Assembly: GCA_000720375.1 (NCBI GenBank)
Contig: JOAA01000001.1
Location: 248,001 to 312,000, forward strand
DNA from: Rhodococcus rhodnii
GTDB taxonomy: Bacteria; Actinomycetota; Actinomycetes; Mycobacteriales; Pseudonocardiaceae
DNA length: 64,000 nt
Reading direction: 5' to 3'
How positions within the stretch are numbered: the first letter of the stretch is position 1; each line of letters begins with the position of its first letter. Both the position numbers and the translations under genes were made by a program. The notes below the pieces were generated by a model. It made no database searches. It saw nothing but the letters and a program-made list of their open reading frames with translations, and was not told the origin of the DNA. This document shows positions 11,950-20,859 of this stretch, piece by piece.

Positions 11950-13254
11950 GTGAAGCGCTGGATGAAGCTGGCGGCCGGAGTTGTCGCCATCTCCCTCGCG
12001 ACAGCGGGCTGCGCCGGCTCCGGTGGGTCGGGAAGCGCCCCAAGCAATGCCAACCAGCCGCAGCAGCTCAGCGGTGAGTTGACTGTCTGGCTGATGACCG
12101 GTTCCGCGCCGGAAACCTTGACCAGCGCCCTGCACAAGGAGTTCCAGGACGCCAACCCAGGCGTCAAGATCAAGTACGAGATCCAGCAGTGGAACGGTAT
12201 CCAGCAGAAGCTGACCACCGCGCTGGCGTCGCAGACCCCGCCGGACGTGATCGAGATCGGCAACACGCAGACCCCGCAGTTCGCAGGCGAGGGTGTGCTG
12301 GCCGACCTGACCGACTCGGTCAACGACCTCAATGGTTCACAGTGGCTCAAGGGTCTCAAGGACTCCGCGACGTTCGACGGCAAGGTCTACGGCATGCCGT
12401 TCTACGCCGCCAACCGTGAGGTGCTCTACCGCAAGGACATGTTCGAGCAGGCCGGCATCACCACGCCGCCGACCTCGCGGGACGAACTGCTCGCCGCGAT
12501 CGACAAGCTGAAGGCCAAGTTCGGCAGCGACCCCGACTTCCAGGCCATGTACGTGCCGGGCCAGAACTGGTACGCGCTGCTGTCGTTCATCTTCGACGAG
12601 GGCGGCGACATCGCCAAGGCCGAGGGCAAGAACTTCAAGTCGACCCTGAACACCCCAGAGGCCAAGGCGGGCCTGGAGTTCTACAAGAAGCTGGTCGACG
12701 CCTCGGGCACCAAGGCACCGAAGGACAACGACGAGTCCAACCCGCAGCAGGCGGGCATCTACGGCGGCGGCAAGGTCGGGATGTTCATCGGCACGCCGAA
12801 CGAGGTGGCCACCGCTGCCAAGACCGACCCGTCGATCAAGGACAAGACCGGCGCCTTCGCCATCCCCAGCAAGACCGCGGGTAAGAGCGCCCCGGTGTTC
12901 CTCGGTGGCTCGAACCTGGCCATCCCGGTCAACAGCAAGAACACCGCGGCCGCCAAGGCGTACCTGAAGTTGTTCTCCTCGCAGAAGTACATGTCCGAGG
13001 TCGCCAAGACCGGCTTCGTGCCCGGTACCTCGACTGACATCAGCGCGCTGAGCTCCGACCCGTACGCCAGCGTGATGGCCAAGGCCGCGCAGAACGGCCG
13101 CGCGGTCCCGTCCAGCCCCAAGTGGGGCGAGGTCGAGGCCGGCCAGAACCCGTTGAAGGACATGATGACCGCGTACATCACCGGCGCCAAGTCCCTCGAC
13201 CAGGCGACCACCGACGCGAACGCCGCGTTGGACAAGCTGCTCGCGGGTTCATGA
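11950..13254 (+). CDS. dasA: Chitobiose ABC transporter, substrate-binding lipoprotein (DasA-like)
   Basis: Extracytoplasmic family 1 solute-binding protein of 434 residues, lipid-anchored: a short charged N-terminus, hydrophobic LAAGVVAISLATAGC with the lipobox cysteine at residue 21. The signature LTVWLMTGSAPE, QQWNGIQQKLTTALASQTPPDVIE and GNTQTPQFAGEGVLADLTD closely resembles Streptomyces DasA, the N,N'-diacetylchitobiose-binding protein. GTG 11950 is chosen because it gives this signal peptide and follows GAAAGGA at 11934-11940. It heads a four-gene operon with two permeases and an intracellular GH3 enzyme, and two DasR-like sites precede it, which supports chitobiose or GlcNAc oligomers as substrate. 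Confidence 0.9.
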   Translation: MKRWMKLAAGVVAISLATAGCAGSGGSGSAPSNANQPQQLSGELTVWLMTGSAPETLTSALHKEFQDANPGVKIKYEIQQWNGIQQKLTTALASQTPPDVIEIGNTQTPQFAGEGVLADLTDSVNDLNGSQWLKGLKDSATFDGKVYGMPFYAANREVLYRKDMFEQAGITTPPTSRDELLAAIDKLKAKFGSDPDFQAMYVPGQNWYALLSFIFDEGGDIAKAEGKNFKSTLNTPEAKAGLEFYKKLVDASGTKAPKDNDESNPQQAGIYGGGKVGMFIGTPNEVATAAKTDPSIKDKTGAFAIPSKTAGKSAPVFLGGSNLAIPVNSKNTAAAKAYLKLFSSQKYMSEVAKTGFVPGTSTDISALSSDPYASVMAKAAQNGRAVPSSPKWGEVEAGQNPLKDMMTAYITGAKSLDQATTDANAALDKLLAGS

Positions 13255-14240
13255 CGTCGACGAAGGACGTATCGGCGATGCCGGCGGGGACGACCCCGCC
13301 GGCATCGCCGCGTGTCCCAACCCTGCGAACCCGGCGCCGCAAGGGGTTCAGCGACGCCGTGTTGCCGTATCTGTTGCTGTTGCCGGGTGTGGTCGCGATC
13401 GGCGCGCTGCTGATCTGGCCGACGCTGCAGCTCGTGCTGATCAGCTTCCGCAAGCTGGACCTGCGTGAGCTGGTCACCGGCCAGTTGGTCTGGGTCGGTA
13501 TCGACAACTACACCGAGGTGCTCGGCGATCCGGAGTTCTGGACGATCACGTTCCGGACGTTGATCTTCATGGCCTCCGTCGTCGCGGCGACGATCCTGGT
13601 CGGTCTGCTGGTGGCCGTGCTGATGCGGCAGCTGCACCCCGTGGTCCGGGTGATCCTGCAGGTCGCCTTGGTGGTCGCATGGGCAACCCCGCATGTCGCC
13701 ACGACCACGATCTTCCAGTGGATCTTCGACCAGCAGTACGGCATCCTGAACAAGACGCTCGACCTGCTCGGCTTCGAGGGATTCATCGGCCACTCGTGGT
13801 TCGGCAGCGGAGCGAGCACGCTGACCGTGATCGGTCTGCTGATCACCTGGCAGGCCGTGCCGTTCATCGCGTTCAGCCTGTACGCGGGCCTGATCGGGGT
13901 GCCGCGTGAGCAGTACGAGGCGGCCGGGATCGACGGCGCAGGACCGTTCCAGACGTTCCGCACGGTCAGCTGGCCCGCCATCCAGCCGGTTCTGACGATT
14001 GTCACGTTCCTGTCGGTGATCTGGGACTTCCGGGTGTTCACCCAGGTCTGGGCGGTCAGGCAGGGCGGGCCGGACGGCGAGAGCACCACGCTGCCGGTGT
14101 ACATGTACCTCAAAGGCATCGCGGGCAGCCACTTCGGCTCGGCCGGTGCGATCGCCATGATCATGCTGCTGGTGCTGGTCGTCCTGCTGGCCCGCTACAT
14201 CCAGCTGCTGCTGCGTTCCAAGGAGGTGGAGTTGAAGTGA
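13251..14240 (+). CDS. dasB: Chitobiose ABC transporter permease (DasB-like)
   Basis: A 329-residue MalF-type permease with six membrane helices (starting VLPYLLLLPGVVAIGALLIW near residue 40). The EAA loop that docks the ATPase is EQYEAAGIDGAGPFQTFRTVSWP near residue 225. Start ATG overlaps the dasA stop by 4 bases, so it is translationally coupled. An N-terminal 35-residue basic, proline- and threonine-rich tail precedes the first helix. No ATPase gene is in the operon; in actinomycetes a shared MsiK-type ATPase encoded elsewhere energises such sugar importers. Confidence 0.9.
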   Translation: MTSTKDVSAMPAGTTPPASPRVPTLRTRRRKGFSDAVLPYLLLLPGVVAIGALLIWPTLQLVLISFRKLDLRELVTGQLVWVGIDNYTEVLGDPEFWTITFRTLIFMASVVAATILVGLLVAVLMRQLHPVVRVILQVALVVAWATPHVATTTIFQWIFDQQYGILNKTLDLLGFEGFIGHSWFGSGASTLTVIGLLITWQAVPFIAFSLYAGLIGVPREQYEAAGIDGAGPFQTFRTVSWPAIQPVLTIVTFLSVIWDFRVFTQVWAVRQGGPDGESTTLPVYMYLKGIAGSHFGSAGAIAMIMLLVLVVLLARYIQLLLRSKEVELK

Positions 14241-15067
14241 GGAAGTCTCTGCCGCAACGGATCGCGCTGAACATGGCCGGTGTGATCGGGGCGCTGCTGT
14301 TCGGGTTCCCGACGTATTGGCTGTTCACGACCGCGCTCAAGACACCGGGTGAAGTGCTGTCGCCGCGCTACGACCTGATCCCGCTCTCGATCACCTTCGA
14401 GAACTTCGCGACGGCGCTGGCCAAACCGGGTTTCACGACCTTCCTGACCAACAGCCTGATCGTCACGCTGGGCGCGGTGCTCACCGCGTTGATCGCCGGT
14501 GTGCTGGCCGCGGTCCCCCTGGCCCGGATGAAGTTCCGTGGCCGCAAGGGTTTCCTGTTCCTCGTGCTGATCGCGCAGCTCGCGCCGATCGAGGCGCTGC
14601 TGATCCCGCTGTACCTGCTGATGCGGGACGCGGGGCTGCTCAACCAGTTGCCGTCGCTGCTGTTCGTGTACATGGCGCTGACGCTGCCGTTCACCTGCTG
14701 GATGTTGTACGGCTTCGTCAACGGCATCCCGATCGAGCTCGAGGAAGCCGCGATGATCGACGGCTGCGGCCGGTGGGAGGCGTTCCGCCGGGTCACGCTG
14801 CCGCTGCTCGGACCGGGCCTGGTGGCCACGTCGGTGTTCAGCTTCATCACCGCGTGGAACGAGTTCCTCTTCGCCTTGGTGCTCATGCGTGACCAGGACA
14901 AGCAGACCATCCCAGTGTGGCTATCGACGTTCCGCACGGCCTTCGCCGTCGACTGGGGCGGCATCATGGCCGCGTCGGTGCTCTACGCGGTGCCCGCGCT
15001 GATCTTCTTCCTGATCGTGCAACGCAAGCTGGTGTCCGGACTGACCGCTGGCGCGGTGAAGGGATAA
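14237..15067 (+). CDS. dasC: Chitobiose ABC transporter permease (DasC-like)
   Basis: A 276-residue MalG-type permease, partner of DasB. It has six predicted helices and the EAA loop IELEEAAMIDGCGRWEAFRR near residue 174. The GTG start overlaps the dasB stop by 4 bases (GTGA). Three bases separate its stop from the GH3 gene, so all four genes form one transcript and uptake is tied to intracellular hydrolysis. Confidence 0.9.
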   Translation: MRKSLPQRIALNMAGVIGALLFGFPTYWLFTTALKTPGEVLSPRYDLIPLSITFENFATALAKPGFTTFLTNSLIVTLGAVLTALIAGVLAAVPLARMKFRGRKGFLFLVLIAQLAPIEALLIPLYLLMRDAGLLNQLPSLLFVYMALTLPFTCWMLYGFVNGIPIELEEAAMIDGCGRWEAFRRVTLPLLGPGLVATSVFSFITAWNEFLFALVLMRDQDKQTIPVWLSTFRTAFAVDWGGIMAASVLYAVPALIFFLIVQRKLVSGLTAGAVKG

Positions 15068-15070
15068 CGC

Positions 15071-16507
15071 GTGTCCACACTGGAGAAACTGGCCGAATCT
15101 GTTCTGCTGCCCGCGTTCGGTGGTACGACCGCGCCGGACTGGATCCTCCGCAGACTCGGCGAGGGCCTCGGCGGTGTGACTCTGTTCGGCCGCAACGTCG
15201 TCGACGACGAACAGGTCCGTGCACTGACCGCCCAGCTGCGGGCGGAACGCGAGGACGTGGTCATCGCGATCGACGAGGAAGGCGGGGACGTCACCCGGCT
15301 TGACGTCAACACAGGTTCCTTCGTGCCCGGCCCGCTCGCGCTGGGCGCGGCCGGGGACCCGTCGTTGACCACGTCGGTCGCGGCGGCGCTCGGCGAGCGG
15401 CTTGCCGCGACCGGTGTCACGCTGAACCTGGCGCCGTGCGCGGATCTCACGCTGGTGCCGGACGACCCGATCATCGGTGTGCGTGCGTTCGGCTCCTCGC
15501 CCAGCGAGGTCGCCGAGCACGTGGCCGCTTATGTGACGGGCATGCAGAAGTTCGGCGTGGCCACGTGTGTCAAGCACTTCCCAGGGCACGGCGCGGCAGG
15601 CGAGGACTCGCACAAGAGTCTTCCGGTGCTGCGCAGGACCGAGGAGGAGCTGCGGACCATCGAGCTGGTGCCGTTCGCCGCGGCGATCAAGGCGGGCACC
15701 CGGGCGATCATGTCCGGCCACCTCGTCGTCCCGCCGTGGGGTGACAAGCCGGCGACCTTGAACTCCAAGGCGCTGGTGGACATCCTGCGCGGCGAACTCG
15801 GCTTCACCGGCGCGATCGTCACCGACGCGCTGGACATGGCCGGTGTGGTGGGCAGTTTCGGCAACAACGCGGGCATCCCGGCCGCTTCGGTCGGTGCGTT
15901 GATCGCCGGAGCGGACCTGCTGTGCATCGGCGGGCAGGAGTTCGACGCCGCTCTGATGGACGCGATCACCGCCGCTGTTGTCGAGGCGGTCCGGTCCGGT
16001 TCGTTGTCCGAAGAACGACTGGCCGAGGCGTCAGCACGGGCGTTCGAGATGCGTAAGCCACCGGTGGCCACCGAGATCAAGCCGGTGGATCTGACACTCG
16101 GGCTGCGTGCGGCCCGGCAGGCCATCCGTGTCCATGGGGAACCCCGGCTGACCGGCCCGGCGCTGGTGGTGGACGTCGAATCGACGCCGACCATCGCCGC
16201 GGGCCCGATGCCTTGGGGCGTAGGCCAATACCTCGTGGACCGGGTGCCGGGCAGCAAGTCGCTGCGCAACGCCACGGCGGAGGAAATCCTTGCCGCGGCG
16301 AAGGAATTCGACCAGGTCGTGATCGTGACCCGGGAAGCGCACCGGCACGCGCACGTGCGCGCGTTGCTGGAGTCGTTGGGCGACTTGGACTTCATCCACG
16401 TCGAAACCGGCACTCCCGGTGCCGACGCCGGTTCCCGGCCGCGGATCGACACTTTCAGCGGCTCCAAGGTGAGCATGATCGCCGCCGCAGAACGCCTGGC
16501 CGGCTGA
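15071..16507 (+). CDS. Glycoside hydrolase family 3, beta-N-acetylglucosaminidase (NagZ-like), cytoplasmic
   Basis: A 478-residue GH3 enzyme. The KHFPGHG motif lies at 168-174 and is followed by the Asp-His dyad D179/H181, the acid-base pair special to NagZ-type N-acetylglucosaminidases; the nucleophile is predicted as D252 in VTDALDM. There is no signal peptide, so it acts inside the cell. Context (DasABC, DasR-like sites) suggests it splits imported chitobiose to GlcNAc rather than recycling peptidoglycan, although both are possible for this family. A C-terminal domain of about 130 residues follows the barrel. It starts 3 bp after dasC and ends in a long hairpin terminator. Confidence 0.9.
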   Translation: MSTLEKLAESVLLPAFGGTTAPDWILRRLGEGLGGVTLFGRNVVDDEQVRALTAQLRAEREDVVIAIDEEGGDVTRLDVNTGSFVPGPLALGAAGDPSLTTSVAAALGERLAATGVTLNLAPCADLTLVPDDPIIGVRAFGSSPSEVAEHVAAYVTGMQKFGVATCVKHFPGHGAAGEDSHKSLPVLRRTEEELRTIELVPFAAAIKAGTRAIMSGHLVVPPWGDKPATLNSKALVDILRGELGFTGAIVTDALDMAGVVGSFGNNAGIPAASVGALIAGADLLCIGGQEFDAALMDAITAAVVEAVRSGSLSEERLAEASARAFEMRKPPVATEIKPVDLTLGLRAARQAIRVHGEPRLTGPALVVDVESTPTIAAGPMPWGVGQYLVDRVPGSKSLRNATAEEILAAAKEFDQVVIVTREAHRHAHVRALLESLGDLDFIHVETGTPGADAGSRPRIDTFSGSKVSMIAAAERLAG

Positions 16508-16513
16508 GTTCGC

Positions 16514-16563
16514 CCCTCGTGAGTGTTTCGGCCGGTTCTAACCGGACGAAACACTCACGAGGG
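16514..16563. terminator. Long bidirectional terminator between the das operon and coaE
   Basis: A perfect 17-bp inverted repeat, arms 16514-16530 and 16547-16563, with a 16-nt loop that itself holds CCGGTT/AACCGG. The right arm overlaps the last 9 bases of coaE, including its stop codon. It can serve both convergent transcripts. Confidence 0.88.
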
Positions 16564-17712
16564 TGACCAGGCAGTTTTCTCGGCCCAGGATTCGGCTCGA
16601 GGCAAGGCTTTGTCGAACCACTCGTCCTTGGCGTTGTCGGGAATCCCGCCGGACGCGTACTGCTTGGCTATCCCCTGTTTGAGTTCGACGTAACTCGCGC
16701 GCTCGTCCGCTGAGGCACGCAACCAGTCACGGAACAGCAAGGCTTGCCGCCAGTCCGCGCTGCCTTCGGGACGCAAGTGGATGTTGGCGAGCCTGCCCGG
16801 ATCCGCGGAGTGGTGGAACCGCTTGCTCTCCTCGCCCCGGTCGCCGGTGTTCTCCGGGCTCACCGGGAATCCCGCTTCGGTCAACGACTCGGCGAGCGAG
16901 TCGGCTTGTTCCAAAGTGGACACAGTGACCTGCAGGTCGATGATGTCCTTGGCCGGCAAGCCAGGCACCGCCGTCGAGCCGATGTGGTCGACCCGCAGGC
17001 CACCGGTGATCAGCTTGATCCGGGCCGCCAAACGGGCCGCCTGCACGGGCCATTCCGGGTTGTGGTCGTACAGGCGTGCGTTTCCGTACTGTGCCCAGCG
17101 ATGCAGGCGGACGTTGGCCTCGAACGGCACCAGGCGATCCGCCCACAAGGCGTCTGCTTGAGCGAGCACTTGGTCGGGCGTCCCGGAGTTGTCCAGCCAG
17201 ACGTCGGCGACCGCACGTCGTTGCTCGGTGGATGCCTGCGCGGCGATGCGGGCGCGGGCGTCGGCCTCTGGCATGCCACGGGTCTCGGCAAGGCGGCGGA
17301 CGCGTTCCTCAACGTCCGCGTCCACGATGACCACGAGGTGATACATCGGCGCGTAGTTCTTCTCGACCAGCAAGGGCACGTCGTGCACGACCACGGCGTC
17401 GTCGGCCGCTTCGGCGAGCATCTCAGCGGTTCGCTTGCCCACCAAGGGATGCACGATCCCGTTCAACCGTTCCCGCTGCTCAGCGGAGTTGAACACGACC
17501 GAGGCCAGCTTCGGGCGATCCAGTGAGCCGTCCGCCGCGAGAACCTCGGAGCCGAACGCCTCCACCACCGCGGCCAGACCAGGCGTACCCGGCTCGACGA
17601 CTTCGCGCGCCAGCTTGTCGGCGTCGATCAGGACCGCGCCGTGTTCGGCCAGCCGACCGGCCACCGTCGACTTGCCCGACCCGATCCCGCCCGTGAGCCC
17701 CACTCGCAGCAT
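16555..17712 (-). CDS. coaE: Dephospho-CoA kinase fused to a GrpB/UPF0157 domain
   Basis: Last enzyme of coenzyme A synthesis (phosphorylates the 3'-OH of dephospho-CoA). It has 385 residues, about twice a bacterial stand-alone CoaE, because of the fusion typical of actinobacteria. Residues 1 to about 200 form the kinase: P-loop [11 protein letters not shown] at 5-15, [10 protein letters not shown], and [12 protein letters not shown]. Residues about 205-385 form the GrpB domain ([41 protein letters not shown]), a nucleotidyltransferase-like fold of unclear role. ATG 17712 is 6 bp past TACGAT (17719-17724), consistent with a leaderless transcript. Confidence 0.95.
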   Translation of the reverse strand: MLRVGLTGGIGSGKSTVAGRLAEHGAVLIDADKLAREVVEPGTPGLAAVVEAFGSEVLAADGSLDRPKLASVVFNSAEQRERLNGIVHPLVGKRTAEMLAEAADDAVVVHDVPLLVEKNYAPMYHLVVIVDADVEERVRRLAETRGMPEADARARIAAQASTEQRRAVADVWLDNSGTPDQVLAQADALWADRLVPFEANVRLHRWAQYGNARLYDHNPEWPVQAARLAARIKLITGGLRVDHIGSTAVPGLPAKDIIDLQVTVSTLEQADSLAESLTEAGFPVSPENTGDRGEESKRFHHSADPGRLANIHLRPEGSADWRQALLFRDWLRASADERASYVELKQGIAKQYASGGIPDNAKDEWFDKALPRAESWAEKTAWSPS

Positions 17713-17793
17713 GAGTTGATCGTAGGTAGGTCTAGCCCCACCTGCGCAGTGGGCCTGCGAGCAATGTCGATTGTCGGACGTTGCGGGCAAACT

Positions 17794-19485
17794 GTGGCAG
17801 TGCTCAGGACCATCGCCACCGCGCCTGTCCGAGGCGTGATCCTGGCCGGGCTGTCGGTGCTCGGCCTGATCGCCTTGCTCGCGCACGTACTCGTCCTGAT
17901 CCTCACCACGTCGTTCGGGCTGATCTTCCTCGTGCCCTGGGCGGTCGACCTGGCCCGCCGGGTCACCAACGCCCGGCGGAAACTGGCCGCACGCTGGGAC
18001 CTGGTGTACATCGCCCAGCCGTACGCGCCCGAACCCGCGCCGCCGCAACCCGATGCCGAGGGCTTCTATCCGAGCGAAGGCTGGCTGTACAAAACCCCGC
18101 GGATGCCGAACCTCTACACCAAGATCGACTGGATGCTCGACGATCGTGCGACGTGGCGCGACTTCGCCTGGCTGCTGCTGAACGCGACCGTCGGCAACGT
18201 GCTGGCGTTGGTGCCCGCCGCATTGATCGTCTACGGAGCTCTGACTGTGCCGTGGGGCGTGCTGCTGATCGCGCTCGGGTTCCTCAGCGCGCCTGTGCTG
18301 CTGCGACTGCACACGTCAGGCAGCCGCGTGCTGCTTGGACCGACGCGACGCGGGATGCGCGGCCGGCCCAGCCAGTGGCTGCTGCAATGGGGACACTGCG
18401 CGGGGCTTGCCGGCCTGTCCCTGTTCAGCCTGGTGGCGTTGGTAGCTCCCCGGGCGTGGCGGGTGGCGAACTACCGCCGCCGCGTGGCGGGAGACTGGTG
18501 CGGTGTGCCAGTGGCGAAGCCGTTGGCCACCCGCACCACCAAGCGGGATCGGCTGTTCTTCGCGCTCGATCCGGTCGTCGGCGTGCTCATCACGATGGTG
18601 CCCGTGGAACTGGTGGTCTACGGCGGTTGGGGTCTGGCGCTGCCGCAGACCTGGCGCTGGTTCGCCGGCCCGAACGAGCCGGACTGGGCCGCGGGGTGGT
18701 ACGGCCAGGTCGCTGGATCGGACTGGCTGGCGATCCCGGTGGGAATCGCGATGGTCGCGGTCGGCCTTCGACTGTCCGGACCGTCGGCACGCCTGAACGG
18801 GCTATGGACGCGGCGGATGCTCGCCCCGAGTCCTGAAGAGGCCTTGGCGCTGCGTGTGCGCGAGCTCACCCAGACACGAGCCGAGGCGACCGACACGGCC
18901 GAGGCGGAGCTGCGCCGGATCGAACGCGATCTGCACGACGGCGCCCAGGCCCGGCTGGTGGCCATGGGACTCGGGCTGGGCGCGCTGGAGCAGCTGATCG
19001 ATCAGGACCCGGCCCGTGCCAAGGAGGTGCTGTCAAAGGTCCAGAACAACTCGGCCAAGGCACTGGCCGAGCTGCGTGACCTCGTGCGCGGGATCCATCC
19101 TCCTGTGCTCGCCGATCGTGGGCTCGGCGATGCGGTCCGTGCGTTGGCCCTGGACACGCCATTACCCGTCAAGGTCCACGTGGACCTGCCCCGCCGTCTC
19201 GATCCACCGATCGAGACGGCCGCGTACTTCGCGATCAGCGAAGTTCTGACCAACGTGACCAAGCACGCCGAGGCCACCTCGGTGCAGGTGGATGTGCGCC
19301 TGGATGAGGACGCGCTTGAGCTCACCGTGCGGGATGACGGACGTGGAGGCGCCGACATGTCTCGCGGCACGGGTCTACGTGGCGTCGCGCGACGGCTGAG
19401 TGCCTTTGACGGCGTGATGACCGTGCAGAGCCCGGTTGGCGGGCCGACAACGGTCCGGATGACGTTGCGGGTCAGCGCGGGCTGA
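17794..19485 (+). CDS. Orphan sensor histidine kinase (HisKA_3/NarL class)
   Basis: A membrane sensor kinase of about 563 residues. The N-terminal 330 residues hold two copies of a multi-helix sensor unit (helices near 15-50 and 125-170, then 200-220, 255-285 and 310-330). The dimerisation and phosphoacceptor motif [20 protein letters not shown] puts the histidine near 381. ATP-binding boxes are [11 protein letters not shown] (N box) and [18 protein letters not shown] (G boxes). The start is uncertain: GTG 17794 is used, with ATG 17764 and GTG 17800 as alternatives. No response regulator gene adjoins it, so its partner is elsewhere. It overlaps the lipoprotein gene tail-to-tail by 14 bp. Confidence 0.85.
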   Translation: MAVLRTIATAPVRGVILAGLSVLGLIALLAHVLVLILTTSFGLIFLVPWAVDLARRVTNARRKLAARWDLVYIAQPYAPEPAPPQPDAEGFYPSEGWLYKTPRMPNLYTKIDWMLDDRATWRDFAWLLLNATVGNVLALVPAALIVYGALTVPWGVLLIALGFLSAPVLLRLHTSGSRVLLGPTRRGMRGRPSQWLLQWGHCAGLAGLSLFSLVALVAPRAWRVANYRRRVAGDWCGVPVAKPLATRTTKRDRLFFALDPVVGVLITMVPVELVVYGGWGLALPQTWRWFAGPNEPDWAAGWYGQVAGSDWLAIPVGIAMVAVGLRLSGPSARLNGLWTRRMLAPSPEEALALRVRELTQTRAEATDTAEAELRRIERDLHDGAQARLVAMGLGLGALEQLIDQDPARAKEVLSKVQNNSAKALAELRDLVRGIHPPVLADRGLGDAVRALALDTPLPVKVHVDLPRRLDPPIETAAYFAISEVLTNVTKHAEATSVQVDVRLDEDALELTVRDDGRGGADMSRGTGLRGVARRLSAFDGVMTVQSPVGGPTTVRMTLRVSAG

Positions 19486-20086
19486 GCGCGCGGTCCGCGA
19501 TCTTGACGAGCACGGTCTGTGCCTGGGCGGCCGGCACGGCCTCCAGCGTGGCGATCACAACGACCGTTGTGGCCTGATGGGTGGCGACCAGAGTGGCGGT
19601 CTTCCTGCCGATCAGCAGCGTGCCCTTGTCGACGCCGACGGTGATGTCGCTGGACCTCGCGCCAGCGGCCTTCTCGTCGTCGATGGTCTTGTTGACCCTC
19701 GTGGTGGCCGTCTTGGCGTCGCTGTAGCTCGCCAGCCCGACGCGGATGGGGGCGTCGTCGACCTTGTCGCTGTTGCCCAAGCCGTAGTAGCAGTCGATCC
19801 GGTCGGTCCGGCCGATGCTCGCGTCGGCGGCGCCGTCGACCGGCTTCGCCTGTCCCGGCATCGTCTTGCCGACTGCTTCAGAGATCTCCTCAGCCGAGGC
19901 GATCGCACCGCACCCGGTCGGCAACGCGCCGACGATCCGCGCGGGGGCGGTCGTTGCGGCACTCGACGACGGGGTGAAGGTAGGAATGGGGACTACGAGG
20001 GGTGTGCGTTTCTCGGTCGCGCAGCCCGCCAAACCAGCGATCAGCACCACGGCGGACGCGCTTCGTGTCCATGCCTTAGCACTCAC
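19472..20086 (-). CDS. DUF3558-like lipoprotein
   Basis: A 204-residue exported lipoprotein. The N-terminus has a basic start, hydrophobic ASAVVLIAGLAGC with the lipobox cysteine at residue 22, then a Thr/Ser/Pro-rich linker. The mature domain, from LPTGCGAIASAEEISEAVGKTM, with a later paired cysteine (RIDCYYGL), matches the DUF3558 pattern found in many actinobacterial lipoproteins of unknown function. GTG 20086 is chosen for the lipobox spacing; the frame stays open to 20218 but that would bury the signal peptide. A TACGGT hexamer lies 9 bp upstream. No clear operon partner. Confidence 0.7.
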   Translation of the reverse strand: MSAKAWTRSASAVVLIAGLAGCATEKRTPLVVPIPTFTPSSSAATTAPARIVGALPTGCGAIASAEEISEAVGKTMPGQAKPVDGAADASIGRTDRIDCYYGLGNSDKVDDAPIRVGLASYSDAKTATTRVNKTIDDEKAAGARSSDITVGVDKGTLLIGRKTATLVATHQATTVVVIATLEAVPAAQAQTVLVKIADRALSPR

Positions 20087-20379
20087 AAGGTGTAGACCGT
20101 AGTCCCCCTGATGGGTGAAGGGGACGCGATCCCCCAAAAAGTAACGAACGAACAACGCGAGCCACCCTCGCGTACCCCGCCGACCGAAGCAGTGAACAGC
20201 GGTTTCTTGATCACCCACGCTGAACTGGTTGCATCGAAAACTTTCCCCTGATCAGCAAGCCACTCACCCATACTGCCCACTCACCGAAACACCCAAGGCC
20301 AATCGGCCGCGCCCCCACCACGGCGTTCAGACCATCAGATACCCCAAACCGGCCGCCAAACCGGCCCTCTCCAACACTG
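20087..20379. other. Gene-free upstream part of a 770-bp intergenic region
   Basis: Between the lipoprotein start and the 22-bp repeats I see no credible gene. The short open frames here have no RBS and no recognisable product. The segment nearest 20087 should carry the lipoprotein promoter. Confidence 0.5.
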
Positions 20380-20593
20380 TGTCCACCTTTCCAGCACACC
20401 GTGTCGACCGTTCCAGCACACCGTGTCGACCGTTCCGGCACGTCGTGTCCACCACTCCGGCACGTCGTGTCCACCTTTCCGGCACCGTGAGATGCACTTT
20501 GCGGCATGGTCAGAGGGGGCTTCCCCGGACCGGGTTTGTCCCGGATCTTCCTTTGCCCGCGAGCCGGCGCGTGTCCACCATTCCGGCACGGTG
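20380..20593. repeat. 22-bp tandem repeats (five in a row plus one distant unit)
   Basis: Five contiguous 22-bp units at 20380-20401, 20402-20423, 20424-20445, 20446-20467 and 20468-20489, consensus about TGTCSACCNTTCCRGCACRYCG, and a sixth at 20572-20593. Within 20670-20720 the core GTGGACACGCGCG also occurs twice on the opposite strand. The unit length is two helical turns and not a multiple of three, and no spacers separate units, so it is neither a coding repeat nor CRISPR. Function unknown; it lies between two minus-strand genes. Confidence 0.85.
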
Positions 20594-20794
20594 AGTCAAA
20601 CTGCTCGACTCGCTACCAGCTCCGCTGGTAGCCGCCGTGCGCCGCTCGCGCGTTCAACACACCATGCCGGAGCCGGTGGACACGCGCGATGCCCTCGCCC
20701 GTGGACACGCGCGTGGCCCTTCGGCCGTTCGCTTCGCTCCGGTGTGCTTAGGACAGGCATCCACACGCGTTTCCTGGGTTTCTTTTCCGCAAGA

Positions 20795-20826
20795 CGGAAG
20801 CCCCGCACCGGAGTGCGGGGCTTCCG
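20795..20826 (-). terminator. rpsA terminator
   Basis: A perfect 14-bp stem (CGGAAGCCCCGCAC, arms 20795-20808 and 20813-20826) with a 4-nt loop, 33 bp downstream of the rpsA stop on the minus strand. A classic compact intrinsic hairpin. Confidence 0.9.
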
Positions 20827-20859
20827 TGGACTGGCTAGCTAGCGAGCCTGATCAATTGA

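Noticed and set aside
20335..20589. Minus-strand frame with repeated VPEWWTR words, possible repeat protein or CRISPR array
   Set aside because: The 22-bp period changes frame at each unit, and units adjoin without unique spacers, so neither a protein repeat nor CRISPR.
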